Both the position numbers and the translations under genes were made by a program. This document shows, one piece after another, positions 61,690 to 64,000 of a DNA stretch of 64,000 bases. This DNA comes from Acidimicrobiia bacterium (lineage in GTDB: Bacteria > Actinomycetota > Acidimicrobiia > Acidimicrobiales > SKKL01), in contig JBAYRL010000004.1 of the NCBI GenBank assembly GCA_041676705.1, positions 124,001-188,000 of the forward strand, in the 5' to 3' direction. The notes under the pieces were generated by a model. That model was given only the letters and a program-made list of their open reading frames with translations, was not told the origin of the DNA and did no database searches. How positions within the stretch are numbered: the first letter of the stretch is position 1; every line of letters starts with the position of its first letter.

Positions 61690-62979
61690 TTAGCCCGAAG
61701 GCTTTGTTAGAACTTCTCGATACAGCTTTATAAGCAACTGGGCATGGGCCATGGGAAAAAGTGAGGCCACCATGGCTTTGCCTGCAACACCCATTTCTGG
61801 TTGTAGCACCGCTTTGCGTAGCGCTTCGGCCAATGCCGCAACATCGCCGGGGGAAACTAGGAACCCGTTCACCCCGTCTTCCACCACACTTGGGATACCA
61901 CCCACCGCAGTGGCCACCACCGTCTTTCCAAGCGCCGCTGCTTCGGCGGCCACCATGCCAAAACCCTCCCGGTAGCTCGGCACCGCTACCACGGTGGCTT
62001 GAGTGTAGAGCTGCGTCAGCTCATCGGCAGGCACTTCACCTAGTAGTTTCAACTCGACTCCGAGCTGGTGTGCCAACGCCGCCAAAGGTTCGTGTTCCGG
62101 GCCGCTACCAGCAATTTTCACCGCCAGCTTGGCTTGGGCGGCGGCCCGAATCAACACCTCGAAACCTTTTTCGGGCACCAAACGACCCACCCCCAGCACC
62201 CAGGCGTCTTGTGGCGAGCCTGCTGGTATGGCCGGCTCGACGGGTTCTAAAAAGCTTGCCGCCACCAAAGCCGGGCGTAACGGCATAGGCGCGACCCGGG
62301 CCTTCACCCCAGTGGCTTCTTCACACCAAGTGGCCAGCTCATCACTCACAACACAAACGGCATCCACCCGGCGAAACAACCATCTCGCCAACCAGCGCAG
62401 CGGACCTTTGGCAATGGCGGCATCGGAGCCATGTAAATGCACCACCGCTACCGGCCGAACTCTCGTAACTCTCATCGAATCAAGCTGGTCACCTTCGGGC
62501 GGTGGAGCACCCGGCCTTGAGGTGCCACCACCGCTCCAACGCAAAGAACGCGCTGCGGCCCACGCCACCAAACCGCTGGGGGCCCACCAATGGGCATGGA
62601 GTACCTGGGCGGCTCTCGCTTTTGCTTCCCGTCTGGCGGCTAAGAAAAACGCCAATACGAATATCGGCACCAATAAACCGTGCCAAGTGGCCACCCGCTT
62701 GTACATGGCACCGTCGTAAGCCAAGGTTTCAAAACGGCTGGGGGCGTAGCGAAAACGCACCACTTCTACTCCGCCAATTACCTCACGTTTGGCCAACCCA
62801 GGCGCCGATGGGCACAACACGGTCACTTCCACACCCTCAGCCACCAAAGCCTGGGCGTGGTTCAACAAGAACGGTTTGTGGGTGTCGCTGGCACTTCGAG
62901 GAAAACCGGTAGTACACAGCAGCACACGCCGCGGTTCTTCTTGGCCAAGCGAATTCACCGGGCCAACTCTAGTGGCCAC
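61690..62979 (-). CDS. Glycosyltransferase, GT4 family
   Basis: 429 residues. The N-terminal domain has VLLCTTGFPRSASDTHKPFLLNHAQALVAEG and LHAHWWAPSGLVAWAAAR; the C-terminal domain has LGVGRLVPEKGFEVLIRA, VKIAGSGPEHEPL and the donor site VVAVPSYREGFGMVAAEAAALGKTVVATAVGGIPSVVEDG. A hydrophobic stretch (LLVPIFVLAFFLAA) may bind the membrane. It is followed upstream by rmlD, 70 bp away. The sugar is not predictable; rhamnose transfer is conceivable because of rmlD. Confidence 0.9.
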   Translation of the reverse strand: MATRVGPVNSLGQEEPRRVLLCTTGFPRSASDTHKPFLLNHAQALVAEGVEVTVLCPSAPGLAKREVIGGVEVVRFRYAPSRFETLAYDGAMYKRVATWHGLLVPIFVLAFFLAARREAKARAAQVLHAHWWAPSGLVAWAAARSLRWSGGGTSRPGAPPPEGDQLDSMRVTRVRPVAVVHLHGSDAAIAKGPLRWLARWLFRRVDAVCVVSDELATWCEEATGVKARVAPMPLRPALVAASFLEPVEPAIPAGSPQDAWVLGVGRLVPEKGFEVLIRAAAQAKLAVKIAGSGPEHEPLAALAHQLGVELKLLGEVPADELTQLYTQATVVAVPSYREGFGMVAAEAAALGKTVVATAVGGIPSVVEDGVNGFLVSPGDVAALAEALRKAVLQPEMGVAGKAMVASLFPMAHAQLLIKLYREVLTKPSG

Positions 62980-63049
62980 GCCGTAGCGGTTGGCGCAGGC
63001 CAGCTAACACCGCCGTGAGGATCGCCACCGAGTCGGTTACGAAGCCGGG

Positions 63050-63997
63050 CTAGTGGTTTGAATCAGTTTGGGGCGTCTCGCTACGCACGTGGGCAATCAC
63101 TTCAGCAATAGCCTCATCGAGCGGGCGGGGCACCACCACACCCGAGTTCACATCGGCCAGCCGTGCCAAGCGTTCGGTGGAGAGCACACTATAAGCAGGT
63201 CGCGGTGCCGCACGAGGCGGCACAATTTCATGGGCTCGAATTGGGTTCACCAGATCTGGGTCGTAACCGCCCAGCTCAAGAATTCGGCGCACATATTCGT
63301 ACCAGCTCATGGCCTCGCCGTTGGTGACGTGCATGATGCCAGTCACATCTTGTTCCACCAGGCTTCGAATGGTCAGCGCCAAGTCGCGGGCACATGTGGG
63401 CGAACCGATCTGATCGTCAACGAAATACATTGGTTGACCGGCTTCGGCCATGGCCAGAACCGTTTTCAAAATATTGTGTCCGTAACGCCCAAACACCCAC
63501 GATGTTCGCACCACCAAGGCCGCCAAACCACCAGCTTCTGGACACTTTGGGGAAGGTTCTTTAGAAATAAAAGAATGGGAAATGACCTCGATTTCACCAC
63601 CTAGTTTGGTGCGGCCATAAACCGACTGCGGCGAAGGGGCATCGGTCTCTCGATACGGTTCCGTGGCTGCACCGCTAAAAACGTAATCGGTTGAGATTTG
63701 TACGAAATGGCTGCCCACGGTGTCGGCAGCTTCCACCAAATAAGCCACCGCATCACTGTTAACCCGCTCGGTAGCGTTCGGTTCCGCCTCAGCGGTATCA
63801 ACCTGGGTCCAAGCGGCGGAGTTAATAACCACCTGCGGGCGAAGGTCGGCCACCACTTTGTGCACTTGGTCGGCCACGGTGATGTCAAGATCGGCGCGGG
63901 TTAAACCATGCACTTGGTAGTGGCCTTCGTTGGCGGTGAAAGCCTCCACTAGCTCGCGGCCCACCTGCCCATCGGCCCCCGTGATCAGCACTCGCAT
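63050..63997 (-). CDS. rmlD: dTDP-4-dehydrorhamnose reductase
   Basis: Last step of dTDP-L-rhamnose synthesis. MRVLITGADGQVGRELVEA is the NAD(P) turn; then RADLDITVADQV, NSAAWTQVDTAEAE, the catalytic YGRTKLGGE, STDYVFSG, and VVRTSWVFGRYG, DDQIGSPTCARDLA, all family hallmarks. The ATG at 63997 gives the canonical N-terminus, so the gene is essentially complete. A TTG at 64000 directly precedes it, and the frame could continue beyond the right edge. Upstream rmlA/B/C genes would lie outside the window. Confidence 0.93.
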   Translation of the reverse strand: MRVLITGADGQVGRELVEAFTANEGHYQVHGLTRADLDITVADQVHKVVADLRPQVVINSAAWTQVDTAEAEPNATERVNSDAVAYLVEAADTVGSHFVQISTDYVFSGAATEPYRETDAPSPQSVYGRTKLGGEIEVISHSFISKEPSPKCPEAGGLAALVVRTSWVFGRYGHNILKTVLAMAEAGQPMYFVDDQIGSPTCARDLALTIRSLVEQDVTGIMHVTNGEAMSWYEYVRRILELGGYDPDLVNPIRAHEIVPPRAAPRPAYSVLSTERLARLADVNSGVVVPRPLDEAIAEVIAHVRSETPQTDSNH

Positions 63998-64000
63998 CAA

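Overview
The window looks like chromosomal DNA of a moderately GC-rich Gram-positive actinobacterium. Evidence: many GTG and TTG starts; a LytR-CpsA-Psr protein; a fused biotin carboxylase/BCCP acyl-CoA carboxylase alpha subunit; an LpdA-type flavoprotein lacking one redox cysteine, as in mycobacteria; a Tat-exported PGRP amidase; a SpoIID-DUF4214 protein; and several exported proteins with cell-wall-binding repeats (CWB2, PF04122). An Acidimicrobiia-like host is my inference from this gene mix; no rRNA or other marker is present to prove it. I see no tRNA, rRNA, CRISPR array, transposase or phage module.

Layout. 1-3.1 kb (minus): a partial UDP-glucuronate-decarboxylase-like gene, ugd and an LCP ligase, i.e. 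sugar-nucleotide supply and glycopolymer attachment. 3.2-18.9 kb: mostly metabolism, with a class IV aminotransferase, birA divergent from its likely target (biotin carboxylase/BCCP), an AbiEi/DUF559 protein, a short UvrA-like ATPase, LpdA, a MalY-type lyase, methylmalonyl-CoA mutase with its MeaB chaperone, and an exported trypsin-like protease with three CWB2 repeats. 19-25 kb: three glycosyltransferases, a GT-like protein and a coiled-coil methyltransferase. 25-29 kb: a translationally coupled pair, Tat-exported PGRP amidase then SpoIID/LytB-like protein. 29-31 kb: an AbiE-like toxin-antitoxin pair. 31-44.6 kb: Wzm/Wzt polysaccharide ABC exporter, two UPF0104 membrane proteins, two GT2 polyprenyl-sugar synthases, three GT-C-like membrane transferases, a methyltransferase and a small lipoprotein. 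44.7-58.1 kb: a surface-protein region with a phosphodiester glycosidase-CWB2 protein, an unknown two-gene operon, a HEXXH lipoprotein, a probable S-layer protein (CWB2 plus Ig-like domains) with a decayed paralogous tail next to it, and a 901-residue CWB2 protein. 58-64 kb: an AAA/DUF4143 ATPase behind iteron-like repeats, an ECF sigma factor fused to a membrane segment and exported-type domain, a GT4 and rmlD.

How it fits together. Most of the window serves the cell envelope: nucleotide sugars (ugd, uxs-like, rmlD), assembly (GT4, GT2 and GT-C enzymes), export (Wzm/Wzt, UPF0104 proteins), wall attachment (LCP) and proteins that bind or remodel the wall (CWB2 proteins, amidase, SpoIID). A separate metabolic block (BirA, biotin carboxylase, mutase, MeaB) fits propionyl-CoA to succinyl-CoA conversion.

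Most unusual signals: a 53-bp palindrome in three same-orientation copies, two bracketing a DUF559 nuclease-fold gene; tandem repeats growing out of gene 3' ends over the stop codon; four 23-bp iterons upstream of the DUF4143 ATPase; the sigma factor fused to a membrane and exported-type module; and the S-layer tail remnant beside the intact gene. Everything here is read by eye; family assignments rest on visible motifs and no database search was run.
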